DNA from: Patagioenas fasciata | Taxonomy: Eukaryota; Chordata; Aves; Columbiformes; Columbidae | Reading direction: 5' to 3' | Length of the DNA: 64,000 nt | Assembly (NCBI RefSeq): GCF_037038585.1 | Contig: NW_027288744.1 | Span: 186,001-250,000 of the forward strand | In this document: positions 52,356 to 64,000 of the stretch, one piece after another | Layout of the letters: each line of letters begins with the position of its first letter | How positions within the stretch are numbered: the stretch's first letter is position 1 | The notes under the pieces: model-generated | Told to the model about the DNA's origin: nothing | The model's database searches: none | Seen by the model: the letters and a program-made list of their open reading frames with translations, nothing else | Translations under genes and position numbers: made by a program

Positions 52356-53770
52356 GCCACACACACGCACACATCCGCAAGCGCGCCTACTCCCATCTAT
52401 TGAGGGAAAGACGGACGAGCTCTTTGGTTGCTCTTCACAGGCTTGTCCCTGATCTATAGCTGAGGGCAAACACTTGTGTGCTTGTGGGAGAGCCTGTGTC
52501 TTTCCTGGAAGCGTTTGGGAGTTTTGCTCAGACGCGTGTTTCCTCAAGTTCAAGAATCAAGATCTAGGATACCTGCAGACAGGTGCCTGTTTGTGTGGAG
52601 ACAGTCTGTTTGAAACTGTGTTCCTCAGCGCCCGCTCTTTCTCCCCGTCGCTCCACACGCCTGGGAGTCCCTTTCTTTCTCTCCACAAGCACGTGTGTTG
52701 ACTTCGTCGCACATGTGCATCTGCACAAGCGTTGAGCTCAGCAGAGCGTGTCTCTTGACACTTGATGTGCGTTGGCTGTGTCTGCCTGCTCCAGTGAAGA
52801 GAGAAACGGGAAATCATCTTGGTAGAGGCAACAAAGCAAAGGCGAGGCAGGATTGACATCTGCTCAACAGAGACGGATTCCCTGCGCTGACACAGTTCAC
52901 AGTTACACGAGAAGCAATCTGAGCGGTCCGTCGACCGGAGACGTGTTTCCCAAGAGGTCGTTTAGCGAGTGAACAGCAGTGTGCGCGACTTTCAGGAGTG
53001 TGCCTGGAAAGTGCCAGAATCACCAGGAGCATCTGTGCAAAAGCTGCTGCCTCTGTGACCGCATTGAGGCACGTTCGCGTGTCTGCGAGTATATAGACGG
53101 CTCTTTCGCGTTCACTCCGAGGGAAACGGTCCGCTATTGCTTCTGTGCGCACAGACGCGATTCCCTTGTCTCTTGCGAACACAGGGAACTCTGTGCATCC
53201 AAATCTACAGGCTGAGGACGCGTCTGCATATGTTTTGGTGAACAATCGAGTGTGCGTGTTCTGACAGCTGCCTCTATGCAGACGTCTCCACAGAGCCACT
53301 TCTGAATGCCCAGCAGCCCAGGACTGAATGGATACACTAACAAGTGCACCGGTGTGAGCAACCACATATGCAGAAGGACGTCTTTCATCTCACAGAAGCG
53401 CGAACGTCTTGGCGTTCAAGCACATGGCAGAAACAAGGTGTGAACAGATGAGCTGCTGCTATTTTCTCCGTTCGGCATGCTTCGTTGTAGCTCTCTTGCC
53501 GGTCGCCGGCTTAGCGGCTTGCTTTGCGCGACTAGCTCTGGGGAGAGAAGGAGATAGCGCCGGAAACCTCGCCTTTTGCCTTCTTCGGCGCTGGAACCTG
53601 GTTGCTGCGCCTTCTCTTTGTCCATGTGCACACACACGATTCCTCAGCGAAAACCATGCAGAAACCTTTCCACGAGCACCCAGGGATGTGCACCCAGCAC
53701 CACGTGCACGCACACGCAGCTAGAGAAAAGCACCTACCTTTTCACACACTGATGCCTAAGCAAACGCGTG
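52356..53770. repeat. Array monomer, copy 38
   Basis: Differs at A859G and C957A. Confidence 0.97.
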
Positions 53771-55185
53771 GCCACACACACGCACACATCCGCAAGCGCG
53801 CCTACTCCCATCTATTGAGGGAAAGACGGACGAGCTCTTTGGTTGCTCTTCACAGGCTTGTCCCTGATCTATAGCTGAGGGCAAACACTTGTGTGCTTGT
53901 GGGAGAGCCTGTGTCTTTCCTGGAAGCGTTTGGGAGTTTTGCTCAGACGCGTGTTTCCTCAAGTTCAAGAATCAAGATCTAGGATACCTGCAGACAGGTG
54001 CCTGTTTGTGTGGAGACAGTCTGTTTGAAACTGTGTTCCTCAGCGCCCGCTCTTTCTCCCCGTCGCTCCACACGCCTGGGAGTCCCTTTCTTTCTCTCCA
54101 CAAGCACGTGTGTTGACTTCGTCGCACATGTGCATCTGCACAAGCGTTGAGCTCAGCAGAGCGTGTCTCTTGACACTTGATGTGCGTTGGCTGTGTCTGC
54201 CTGCTCCAGTGAAGAGAGAAACGGGAAATCATCTTGGTAGAGGCAACAAAGCAAAGGCGAGGCAGGATTGACATCTGCTCAACAGAGACGGATTCCCTGC
54301 GCTGACACAGTTCACAGTTACACGAGAAGCAATCTGAGCGGTCCGTCGACCGGAGACGTGTTTCCCAAGAGGTCGTTTAGCGAGTGAACAGCAGTGTGCG
54401 CGACTTTCAGGAGTGTGCCTGGAAAGTGCCAGAATCACCAGGAGCATCTGTGCAAAAGCTGCTGCCTCTGTGACCGCATTGAGGCACGTTCGCGTGTCTG
54501 CGAGTATATAGACGGCTCTTTCGCGTTCACTCCGAGGGAAACGGTCCGCTATTGCTTCTGTGCGCACAGACGCGATTCCCTTGTCTCTTGCGAACACAGG
54601 GAACTCTGTGCATCCAAATCTACAGGCTAAGGACGCGTCTGCATATGTTTTGGTGAACAATCGAGTGTGCGTGTTCTGACAGCTGCCTCTATGCAGACGT
54701 CTCCACAGAGCCACTTCTGAATGCCCCGCAGCCCAGGACTGAATGGATACACTAACAAGTGCACCGGTGTGAGCAACCACATATGCAGAAGGACGTCTTT
54801 CATCTCACAGAAGCGCGAACGTCTTGGCGTTCAAGCACATGGCAGAAACAAGGTGTGAACAGATGAGCTGCTGCTATTTTCTCCGTTCGGCATGCTTCGT
54901 TGTAGCTCTCTTGCCGGTCGCCGGCTTAGCGGCTTGCTTTGCGCGACTAGCTCTGGGGAGAGAAGGAGATAGCGCCGGAAACCTCGCCTTTTGCCTTCTT
55001 CGGCGCTGGAACCTGGTTGCTGCGCCTTCTCTTTGTCCATGTGCACACACACGATTCCTCAGCGAAAACCATGCAGAAACCTTTCCACGAGCACCCAGGG
55101 ATGTGCACCCAGCACCACGTGCACGCACACGCAGCTAGAGAAAAGCACCTACCTTTTCACACACTGATGCCTAAGCAAACGCGTG
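53771..55185. repeat. Array monomer, copy 39
   Basis: Consensus throughout. It sits where the trimer predicts C484 but has A. Confidence 0.97.
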
Positions 55186-56600
55186 GCCACACACACGCAC
55201 ACATCCGCAAGCGCGCCTACTCCCATCTATTGAGAGAAAGACGGACGAGCTCTTTGGTTGCTCTTCACAGGCTTGTCCCTGATCTATAGCTGAGGGCAAA
55301 CACTTGTGTGCTTGTGGGAGAGCCTGTGTCTTTCCTGGAAGCGTTTGGGAGTTTTGCTCAGACGCGTGTTTCCTCAAGTTCAAGAATCAAGATCTAGGAT
55401 ACCTGCAGACAGGTGCCTGTTTGTGTGGAGACAGTCTGTTTGAAACTGTGTTCCTCAGCGCCCGCTCTTTCTCCCCGTCGCTCCACACGCCTGGGAGTCC
55501 CTTTCTTTCTCTCCACAAGCACGTGTGTTGACTTCGTCGCACATGTGCATCTGCACAAGCGTTGAGCTCAGCAGAGCGTGTCTCTTGACACTTGATGTGC
55601 GTTGGCTGTGTCTGCCTGCTCCAGTGAAGAGAGAAACGGGAAATCATCTTGGTAGAGGCAACAAAGCAAAAGCGAGGCAGGATTGACATCTGCTCAACAG
55701 AGACGGATTCCCTGCGCTGACACAGTTCACAGTTACACGAGAAGCAATCTGAGCGGTCCGTCGACCGGAGACGTGTTTCCCAAGAGGTCGTTTAGCGAGT
55801 GAACAGCAGTGTGCGCGACTTTCAGGAGTGTGCCTGGAAAGTGCCAGAATCACCAGGAGCATCTGTGCAAAAGCTGCTGCCTCTGTGACCGCATTGAGGC
55901 ACGTTCGCGTGTCTGCGAGTATATAGACGGCTCTTTCGCGTTCACTCCGAGGGAAACGGTCCGCTATTGCTTCTGTGCGCACAGACGCGATTCCCTTGTC
56001 TCTTGCGAACACAGGGAACTCTGTGCATCCAAATCTACAGGCTAAGGACGCGTCTGCATATGTTTTGGTGAACAATCGAGTGTGCGTGTTCTGACAGCTG
56101 CCTCTATGCAGACGTCTCCACAGAGCCACTTCTGAATGCCCCGCAGCCCAGGACTGAATGGATACACTAACAAGTGCACCGGTGTGAGCAACCACATATG
56201 CAGAAGGACGTCTTTCATCTCACAGAAGCGCGAACGTCTTGGCGTTCAAGCACATGGCAGAAACAAGGTGTGAACAGATGAGCTGCTGCTATTTTCTCCG
56301 TTCGGCATGCTTCGTTGTAGCTCTCTTGCCGGTCGCCGGCTTAGCGGCTTGCTTTGCGCGACTAGCTCTGGGGAGAGAAGGAGATAGCGCCGGAAACCTC
56401 GCCTTTTGCCTTCTTCGGCGCTGGAACCTGGTTGCTGCGCCTTCTCTTTGTCCATGTGCACACACACGATTCCTCAGCGAAAACCATGCAGAAACCTTTC
56501 CACGAGCACCCAGGGATGTGCACCCAGCACCACGTGCACGCACACGCAGCTAGAGAAAAGCACCTACCTTTTCACACACTGATGCCTAAGCAAACGCGTG
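55186..56600. repeat. Array monomer, copy 40
   Basis: Differs at G50A and G486A. It keeps the A50 expected at this trimer position but lacks A351 and G510. Confidence 0.97.
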
Positions 56601-58014
56601 GCCACACACACGCACACATCCGCAAGCGCGCCTACTCCCATCTATTGAGGGAAAGACGGACGAGCTCTTTGGTTGCTCTTCACAGGCTTGTCCCTGATCT
56701 ATAGCTGAGGGCAAACACTTGTGTGCTTGTGGGAGAGCCTGTGTCTTTCCTGGAAGCGTTTGGGAGTTTTGCTCAGACGCGTGTTTCCTCAAGTTCAAGA
56801 ATCAAGATCTAGGATACCTGCAGACAGGTGCCTGTTTGTGTGGAGACAGTCTGTTTAAACTGTGTTCCTCAGCGCCCGCTCTTTCTCCCCGTCGCTCCAC
56901 ACGCCTGGGAGTCCCTTTCTTTCTCTCCACAAGCACGTGTGTTGACTTCGTCGCACATGTGCATCTGCACAAGCGTTGAGCTCAGCAGAGCGTGTCTCTT
57001 GACACTTGATGTGCGTTGGCTGTGTCTGCCTGCTCCAGTGAAGAGAGAAACGGGAAATCATCTTGGTAGAGGCAACAAAGCAAAGGCGAGGCAGGATTGA
57101 CATCTGCTGAACAGAGACGGATTCCCTGCGCTGACACAGTTCACAGTTACACGAGAAGCAATCTGAGCGGTCCGTCGACCGGAGACGTGTTTCCCAAGAG
57201 GTCGTTTAGCGAGTGAACAGCAGTGTGCGCGACTTTCAGGAGTGTGCCTGGAAAGTGCCAGAATCACCAGGAGCATCTGTGCAAAAGCTGCTGCCTCTGT
57301 GACCGCATTGAGGCACGTTCGCGTGTCTGCGAGTATATAGACGGCTCTTTCGCGTTCACTCCGAGGGAAACGGTCCGCTATTGCTTCTGTGCGCACAGAC
57401 GCGATTCCCTTGTCTCTTGCGAACACAGGGAACTCTGTGCATCCAAATCTACAGGCTAAGGACGCGTCTGCATATGTTTTGGTGAACAATCGAGTGTGCG
57501 TGTTCTGACAGCTGCCTCTATGCAGACGTCTCCACAGAGCCACTTCTGAATGCCCAGCAGCCCAGGACTGAATGGATACACTAACAAGTGCACCGGTGTG
57601 AGCAACCACATATGCAGAAGGACGTCTTTCATCTCACAGAAGCGCGAACGTCTTGGCGTTCAAGCACATGGCAGAAACAAGGTGTGAACAGATGAGCTGC
57701 TGCTATTTTCTCCGTTCGGCATGCTTCGTTGTAGCTCTCTTGCCGGTCGCCGGCTTAGCGGCTTGCTTTGCGCGACTAGCTCTGGGGAGAGAAGGAGATA
57801 GCGCCGGAAACCTCGCCTTTTGCCTTCTTCGGCGCTGGAACCTGGTTGCTGCGCCTTCTCTTTGTCCATGTGCACACACACGATTCCTCAGCGAAAACCA
57901 TGCAGAAACCTTTCCACGAGCACCCAGGGATGTGCACCCAGCACCACGTGCACGCACACGCAGCTAGAGAAAAGCACCTACCTTTTCACACACTGATGCC
58001 TAAGCAAACGCGTG
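56601..58014. repeat. Array monomer, copy 41 (1,414 bp)
   Basis: Differs at C510G and C957A and lacks the G at u257 (between 56856 and 56857). This is the only length variant seen. The deletion creates a PmeI site at 56853-56860. Confidence 0.97.
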
Positions 58015-59429
58015 GCCACACACACGCACACATCCGCAAGCGCGCCTACTCCCATCTATTGAGGGAAAGACGGACGAGCTCTTTGGTTGCTCTTCACAGG
58101 CTTGTCCCTGATCTATAGCTGAGGGCAAACACTTGTGTGCTTGTGGGAGAGCCTGTGTCTTTCCTGGAAGCGTTTGGGAGTTTTGCTCAGACGCGTGTTT
58201 CCTCAAGTTCAAGAATCAAGATCTAGGATACCTGCAGACAGGTGCCTGTTTGTGTGGAGACAGTCTGTTTGAAACTGTGTTCCTCAGCGCCCGCTCTTTC
58301 TCCCCGTCGCTCCACACGCCTGGGAGTCCCTTTCTTTCTCTCCACAAGCACGTGTGTTGACTTCGTCGCACATGTGCATCTGCACAAGCGTTGAGCTCAG
58401 CAGAGCGTGTCTCTTGACACTTGATGTGCGTTGGCTGTGTCTGCCTGCTCCAGTGAAGAGAGAAACGGGAAATCATCTTGGTAGAGGCAAGAAAGCAAAG
58501 GCGAGGCAGGATTGACATCTGCTCAACAGAGACGGATTCCCTGCGCTGACACAGTTCACAGTTACACGAGAAGCAATCTGAGCGGTCCGTCGACCGGAGA
58601 CGTGTTTCCCAAGAGGTCGTTTAGCGAGTGAACAGCAGTGTGCGCGACTTTCAGGAGTGTGCCTGGAAAGTGCCAGAATCACCAGGAGCATCTGTGCAAA
58701 AGCTGCTGCCTCTGTGACCGCATTGAGGCACGTTCGCGTGTCTGCGAGTATATAGACGGCTCTTTCGCGTTCACTCCGAGGGAAACGGTCCGCTATTGCT
58801 TCTGTGCGCACAGACGCGATTCCCTTGTCTCTTGCGAACACAGGGAACTCTGTGCATCCAAATCTACAGGCTAAGGACGCGTCTGCATATGTTTTGGTGA
58901 ACAATCGAGTGTGCGTGTTCTGACAGCTGCCTCTATGCAGACGTCTCCACAGAGCCACTTCTGAATGCCCCGCAGCCCAGGACTGAATGGATACACTAAC
59001 AAGTGCACCGGTGTGAGCAACCACATATGCAGAAGGACGTCTTTCATCTCACAGAAGCGCGAACGTCTTGGCGTTCAAGCACATGGCAGAAACAAGGTGT
59101 GAACAGATGAGCTGCTGCTATTTTCTCCGTTCGGCATGCTTCGTTGTAGCTCTCTTGCCGGTCGCCGGCTTAGCGGCTTGCTTTGCGCGACTAGCTCTGG
59201 GGAGAGAAGGAGATAGCGCCGGAAACCTCGCCTTTTGCCTTCTTCGGCGCTGGAACCTGGTTGCTGCGCCTTCTCTTTGTCCATGTGCACACACACGATT
59301 CCTCAGCGAAAACCATGCAGAAACCTTTCCACGAGCACCCAGGGATGTGCACCCAGCACCACGTGCACGCACACGCAGCTAGAGAAAAGCACCTACCTTT
59401 TCACACACTGATGCCTAAGCAAACGCGTG
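58015..59429. repeat. Array monomer, copy 42
   Basis: Differs only at C477G. Confidence 0.97.
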
Positions 59430-60844
59430 GCCACACACACGCACACATCCGCAAGCGCGCCTACTCCCATCTACTGAGAGAAAGACGGACGAGCTCTTTG
59501 GTTGCTCTTCACAGGCTTGTCCCTGATCTATAGCTGAGGGCAAACACTTGTGTGCTTGTGGGAGAGCCTGTGTCTTTCCTGGAAGCGTTTGGGAGTTTTG
59601 CTCAGACGCGTGTTTCCTCAAGTTCAAGAATCAAGATCTAGGATACCTGCAGACAGGTGCCTGTTTGTGTGGAGACAGTCTGTTTGAAACTGTGTTCCTC
59701 AGCGCCCGCTCTTTCTCCCCGTCGCTCCACACGCCTGGGAGTCCCTTTCTTTCTCTCCACAAGCACGTGTGTTGACTTCATCGCACATGTGCATCTGCAC
59801 AAGCGTTGAGCTCAGCAGAGCGTGTCTCTTGACACTTGATGTGCGTTGGCTGTGTCTGCCTGCTCCAGTGAAGAGAGAAACGGGAAATCATCTTGGTAGA
59901 GGCAACAAAGCAAAGGCGAGGCAGGATTGACATCTGCTCAACAGAGACGGATTCCCTGCGCTGACACAGTTCACAGTTACACGAGAAGCAATCTGAGCGG
60001 TCCGTCGACCGGAGACGTGTTTCCCAAGAGGTCGTTTAGCGAGTGAACAGCAGTGTGCGCGACTTTCAGGAGTGTGCCTGGAAAGTGCCAGAATCACCAG
60101 GAGCATCTGTGCAAAAGCTGCTGCCTCTGTGACCGCATTGAGGCACGTTCGCGTGTCTGCGAGTATATAGACGGCTCTTTCGCGTTCACTCCGAGGGAAA
60201 CGGTCCGCTATTGCTTCTGTGCGCACAGACGCGATTCCCTTGTCTCTTGCGAACACAGGGAACTCTGTGCATCCAAATCTACAGGCTAAGGACGCGTCTG
60301 CATATGTTTTGGTGAACAATCGAGTGTGCGTGTTCTGACAGCTGCCTCTATGCAGACGTCTCCACAGAGCCACTTCTGAATGCCCCGCAGCCCAGGACTG
60401 AATGGATACACTAACAAGTGCACCGGTGTGAGCAACCACATATGCAGAAGGACGTCTTTCATCTCACAGAAGCGCGAACGTCTTGGCGTTCAAGCACATG
60501 GCAGAAACAAGGTGTGAACAGATGAGCTGCTGCTATTTTCTCCGTTCGGCATGCTTCGTTGTAGCTCTCTTGCCGGTCGCCGGCTTAGCGGCTTGCTTTG
60601 CGCGACTAGCTCTGGGGAGAGAAGGAGATAGCGCCGGAAACCTCGCCTTTTGCCTTCTTCGGCGCTGGAACCTGGTTGCTGCGCCTTCTCTTTGTCCATG
60701 TGCACACACACGATTCCTCAGCGAAAACCATGCAGAAACCTTTCCACGAGCACCCAGGGATGTGCACCCAGCACCACGTGCACGCACACGCAGCTAGAGA
60801 AAAGCACCTACCTTTTCACACACTGATGCCTAAGCAAACGCGTG
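59430..60844. repeat. Array monomer, copy 43
   Basis: Differs at T45C, G50A and G351A. Confidence 0.97.
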
Positions 60845-62259
60845 GCCACACACACGCACACATCCGCAAGCGCGCCTACTCCCATCTATTGAGGGAAAGA
60901 CGGACGAGCTCTTTGGTTGCTCTTCACAGGCTTGTCCCTGATCTATAGCTGAGGGCAAACACTTGTGTGCTTGTGGGAGAGCCTGTGTCTTTCCTGGAAG
61001 CGTTTGGGAGTTTTGCTCAGACGCGTGTTTCCTCAAGTTCAAGAATCAAGATCTAGGATACCTGCAGACAGGTGCCTGTTTGTGTGGAGACAGTCTGTTT
61101 GAAACTGTGTTCCTCAGCGCCCGCTCTTTCTCCCCGTCGCTCCACACGCCTGGGAGTCCCTTTCTTTCTCTCCACAAGCACGTGTGTTGACTTCGTCGCA
61201 CATGTGCATCTGCACAAGCGTTGAGCTCAGCAGAGCGTGTCTCTTGACACTTGATGTGCGTTGGCTGTGTCTGCCTGCTCCAGTGAAGAGAGAAACGGGA
61301 AATCATCTTGGTAGAGGCAACAAAGCAAAGGCGAGGCAGGATTGACATCTGCTCAACAGAGACGGATTCCCTGCGCTGACACAGTTCACAGTTACACGAG
61401 AAGCAATCTGAGCGGTCCGTCGACCGGAGACGTGTTTCCCAAGAGGTCGTTTAGCGAGTGAACAGCAGTGTGCGCGACTTTCAGGAGTGTGCCTGGAAAG
61501 TGCCAGAATCACCAGGAGCATCTGTGCAAAAGCTGCTGCCTCTGTGACCGCATTGAGGCACGTTCGCGTGTCTGCGAGTATATAGACGGCTCTTTCGCGT
61601 TCACTCCGAGGGAAACGGTCCGCTATTGCTTCTGTGCGCACAGACGCGATTCCCTTGTCTCTTGCGAACACAGGGAACTCTGTGCATCCAAATCTACAGG
61701 CTGAGGACGCGTCTGCATATGTTTTGGTGAACAATCGAGTGTGCGTGTTCTGACAGCTGCCTCTATGCAGACGTCTCCACAGAGCCACTTCTGAATGCCC
61801 AGCAGCCCAGGACTGAATGGATACACTAACAAGTGCACCGGTGTGAGCAACCACATATGCAGAAGGACGTCTTTCATCTCACAGAAGCGCGAACGTCTTG
61901 GCGTTCAAGCACATGGCAGAAACAAGGTGTGAACAGATGAGCTGCTGCTATTTTCTCCGTTCGGCATGCTTCGTTGTAGCTCTCTTGCCGGTCGCCGGCT
62001 TAGCGGCTTGCTTTGCGCGACTAGCTCTGGGGAGAGAAGGAGATAGCGCCGGAAACCTCGCCTTTTGCCTTCTTCGGCGCTGGAACCTGGTTGCTGCGCC
62101 TTCTCTTTGTCCATGTGCACACACACGATTCCTCAGCGAAAACCATGCAGAAACCTTTCCACGAGCACCCAGGGATGTGCACCCAGCACCACGTGCACGC
62201 ACACGCAGCTAGAGAAAAGCACCTACCTTTTCACACACTGATGCCTAAGCAAACGCGTG
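60845..62259. repeat. Array monomer, copy 44
   Basis: Differs at A859G and C957A. Confidence 0.97.
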
Positions 62260-63674
62260 GCCACACACACGCACACATCCGCAAGCGCGCCTACTCCCAT
62301 CTATTGAGGGAAAGACGGACGAGCTCTTTGGTTGCTCTTCACAGGCTTGTCCCTGATCTATAGCTGAGGGCAAACACTTGTGTGCTTGTGGGAGAGCCTG
62401 TGTCTTTCCTGGAAGCGTTTGGGAGTTTTGCTCAGACGCGTGTTTCCTCAAGTTCAAGAATCAAGATCTAGGATACCTGCAGACAGGTGCCTGTTTGTGT
62501 GGAGACAGTCTGTTTGAAACTGTGTTCCTCAGCGCCCGCTCTTTCTCCCCGTCGCTCCACACGCCTGGGAGTCCCTTTCTTTCTCTCCACAAGCACGTGT
62601 GTTGACTTCGTCGCACATGTGCATCTGCACAAGCGTTGAGCTCAGCAGAGCGTGTCTCTTGACACTTGATGTGCGTTGGCTGTGTCTGCCTGCTCCAGTG
62701 AAGAGAGAAACGGGAAATCATCTTGGTAGAGGCAACAAAGCAAAGGCGAGGCAGGATTGACATCTGCTCAACAGAGACGGATTCCCTGCGCTGACACAGT
62801 TCACAGTTACACGAGAAGCAATCTGAGCGGTCCGTCGACCGGAGACGTGTTTCCCAAGAGGTCGTTTAGCGAGTGAACAGCAGTGTGCGCGACTTTCAGG
62901 AGTGTGCCTGGAAAGTGCCAGAATCACCAGGAGCATCTGTGCAAAAGCTGCTGCCTCTGTGACCGCATTGAGGCACGTTCGCGTGTCTGCGAGTATATAG
63001 ACGGCTCTTTCGCGTTCACTCCGAGGGAAACGGTCCGCTATTGCTTCTGTGCGCACAGACGCGATTCCCTTGTCTCTTGCGAACACAGGGAACTCTGTGC
63101 ATCCAAATCTACAGGCTAAGGACGCGTCTGCATATGTTTTGGTGAACAATCGAGTGTGCGTGTTCTGACAGCTGCCTCTATGCAGACGTCTCCACAGAGC
63201 CACTTCTGAATGCCCCGCAGCCCAGGACTGAATGGATACACTAACAAGTGCACCGGTGTGAGCAACCACATATGCAGAAGGACGTCTTTCATCTCACAGA
63301 AGCGCGAACGTCTTGGCGTTCAAGCACATGGCAGAAACAAGGTGTGAACAGATGAGCTGCTGCTATTTTCTCCGTTCGGCATGCTTCGTTGTAGCTCTCT
63401 TGCCGGTCGCCGGCTTAGCGGCTTGCTTTGCGCGACTAGCTCTGGGGAGAGAAGGAGATAGCGCCGGAAACCTCGCCTTTTGCCTTCTTCGGCGCTGGAA
63501 CCTGGTTGCTGCGCCTTCTCTTTGTCCATGTGCACACACACGATTCCTCAGCGAAAACCATGCAGAAACCTTTCCACGAGCACCCAGGGATGTGCACCCA
63601 GCACCACGTGCACGCACACGCAGCTAGAGAAAAGCACCTACCTTTTCACACACTGATGCCTAAGCAAACGCGTG
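62260..63674. repeat. Array monomer, copy 45
   Basis: Consensus throughout. Confidence 0.97.
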
Positions 63675-64000
63675 GCCACACACACGCACACATCCGCAAG
63701 CGCGCCTACTCCCATCTATTGAGAGAAAGACGGACGAGCTCTTTGGTTGCTCTTCACAGGCTTGTCCCTGATCTATAGCTGAGGGCAAACACTTGTGTGC
63801 TTGTGGGAGAGCCTGTGTCTTTCCTGGAAGCGTTTGGGAGTTTTGCTCAGACGCGTGTTTCCTCAAGTTCAAGAATCAAGATCTAGGATACCTGCAGACA
63901 GGTGCCTGTTTGTGTGGAGACAGTCTGTTTGAAACTGTGTTCCTCAGCGCCCGCTCTTTCTCCCCGTCGCTCCACACGCCTGGGAGTCCCTTTCTTTCTC
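63675..64000. repeat. Array monomer, copy 46 (partial, cut by the window end)
   Basis: Only u1-326 is present. It differs at G50A, the state expected after copies 44-45 if the trimer order of copies 38-40 continues. Confidence 0.97.

Larger units (their letters stand above)
42496..54253. repeat. Perfect trimeric higher-order repeat, period 4,245 bp
   Basis: At a lag of three units (4,245 bp) this segment shows no mismatch. The repeating order of monomer haplotypes is [G859, A957] - [C484] - [A50, A351, G510], seen as copies 32-33-34, 35-36-37 and 38. It is bounded on the left by a T/C difference at 42495 versus 46740 and on the right by C/A at 50009 versus 54254. A one-unit lag gives several mismatches per unit, so the amplified unit here was the trimer and not the monomer. 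The segment holds about 2.8 trimers. Confidence 0.93.
1..64000. repeat. 1,415-bp macrosatellite tandem array (45 full copies plus a partial one)
   Basis: Every base p matches base p+1415 apart from sparse substitutions, and the phase shifts by one base after a deletion near 56856. Unit positions (u) are counted from base 1, so copy k begins at 1+1415(k-1) up to copy 41, and copies 42-46 begin one base earlier than that formula. Consensus at the 22 variable positions is: u18 A, u45 T, u50 G, u161 T, u163-164 GG, u257 G, u266 T, u351 G, u477 C, u484 A, u486 G, u499-500 TG, u510 C, u859 A, u872 C, u957 C, u1035 T, u1050 C, u1393 A, u1398 T. All copies share one orientation and no insertion interrupts them. 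The array runs off both window ends. A PstI site (u218-223), a BglII site (u205-210) and a SalI site (u575-580) each appear once per unit. No gene family is recognised, and function is unknown. Confidence 0.99.

Noticed and set aside
1..64000. rDNA, 5S, tRNA or spliced-leader array
   Set aside because: No rRNA core sequence, no convincing tRNA A/B boxes with a cloverleaf, and no kinetoplastid spliced-leader sequence in the unit. 1,415 bp does not match a known rDNA repeat.
1..64000. CRISPR array, transposon or phage element
   Set aside because: The repeat has no spacers, no transposase or integrase frame, and no terminal inverted or target-site duplications.

Overview
The whole 64 kb window is one uninterrupted head-to-tail tandem array of a single 1,415-bp unit. 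With a phase set arbitrarily at base 1, it holds 45 complete copies plus a 326-base partial copy. Every copy has the same orientation, and there is no flanking unique sequence at either end, so the array is longer than the window. I see no recognisable protein gene, rRNA, tRNA, mobile element or CRISPR array. The open frames that recur every 1,415 bases are short, overlap on both strands and mostly lack an ATG.

The copies are extremely alike. Comparing them I found only 22 variable positions in the unit, about 95 departures from consensus in 64 kb (roughly 0.15%), and a single indel, a one-base deletion in copy 41. Variants are not scattered at random. In copies 2-12 a left-hand haplotype dominates (A at unit position 486, with C at 266 in copies 2, 5, 8 and 11). 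Copies 13-24 are mostly consensus with a T/A-G510 family. Copies 25-46 are organised as a higher-order repeat of three monomers (4,245 bp). This trimer is perfect over 42496-54253, slips register by one monomer near copies 30-31, and recurs in mosaic form in copies 41-46. This is the pattern left by repeated unequal exchange or segmental amplification of blocks of about three units.

Two parts of the unit (positions 511-858 and 1051-1392) show no variant in any copy, while the rest carries all of them. The second block contains the only ATG-initiated frame that is intact and identical in all 45 full copies: 99 codons with a signal-peptide-like hydrophobic stretch. It is the best candidate for something expressed, but the evidence is weak. 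Each unit also carries a 14-bp perfect palindrome and three alternating purine-pyrimidine tracts.

Organism: a eukaryotic satellite or macrosatellite. GC content is slightly above half by partial count, the sequence is rich in CA/TG and GAGAC/GTCTC words, and there are no long genes. This resembles non-coding DNA of coccidian apicomplexans (Toxoplasma/Neospora relatives), but that is a compositional impression, not an identification. There are no genes whose cooperation could be described.
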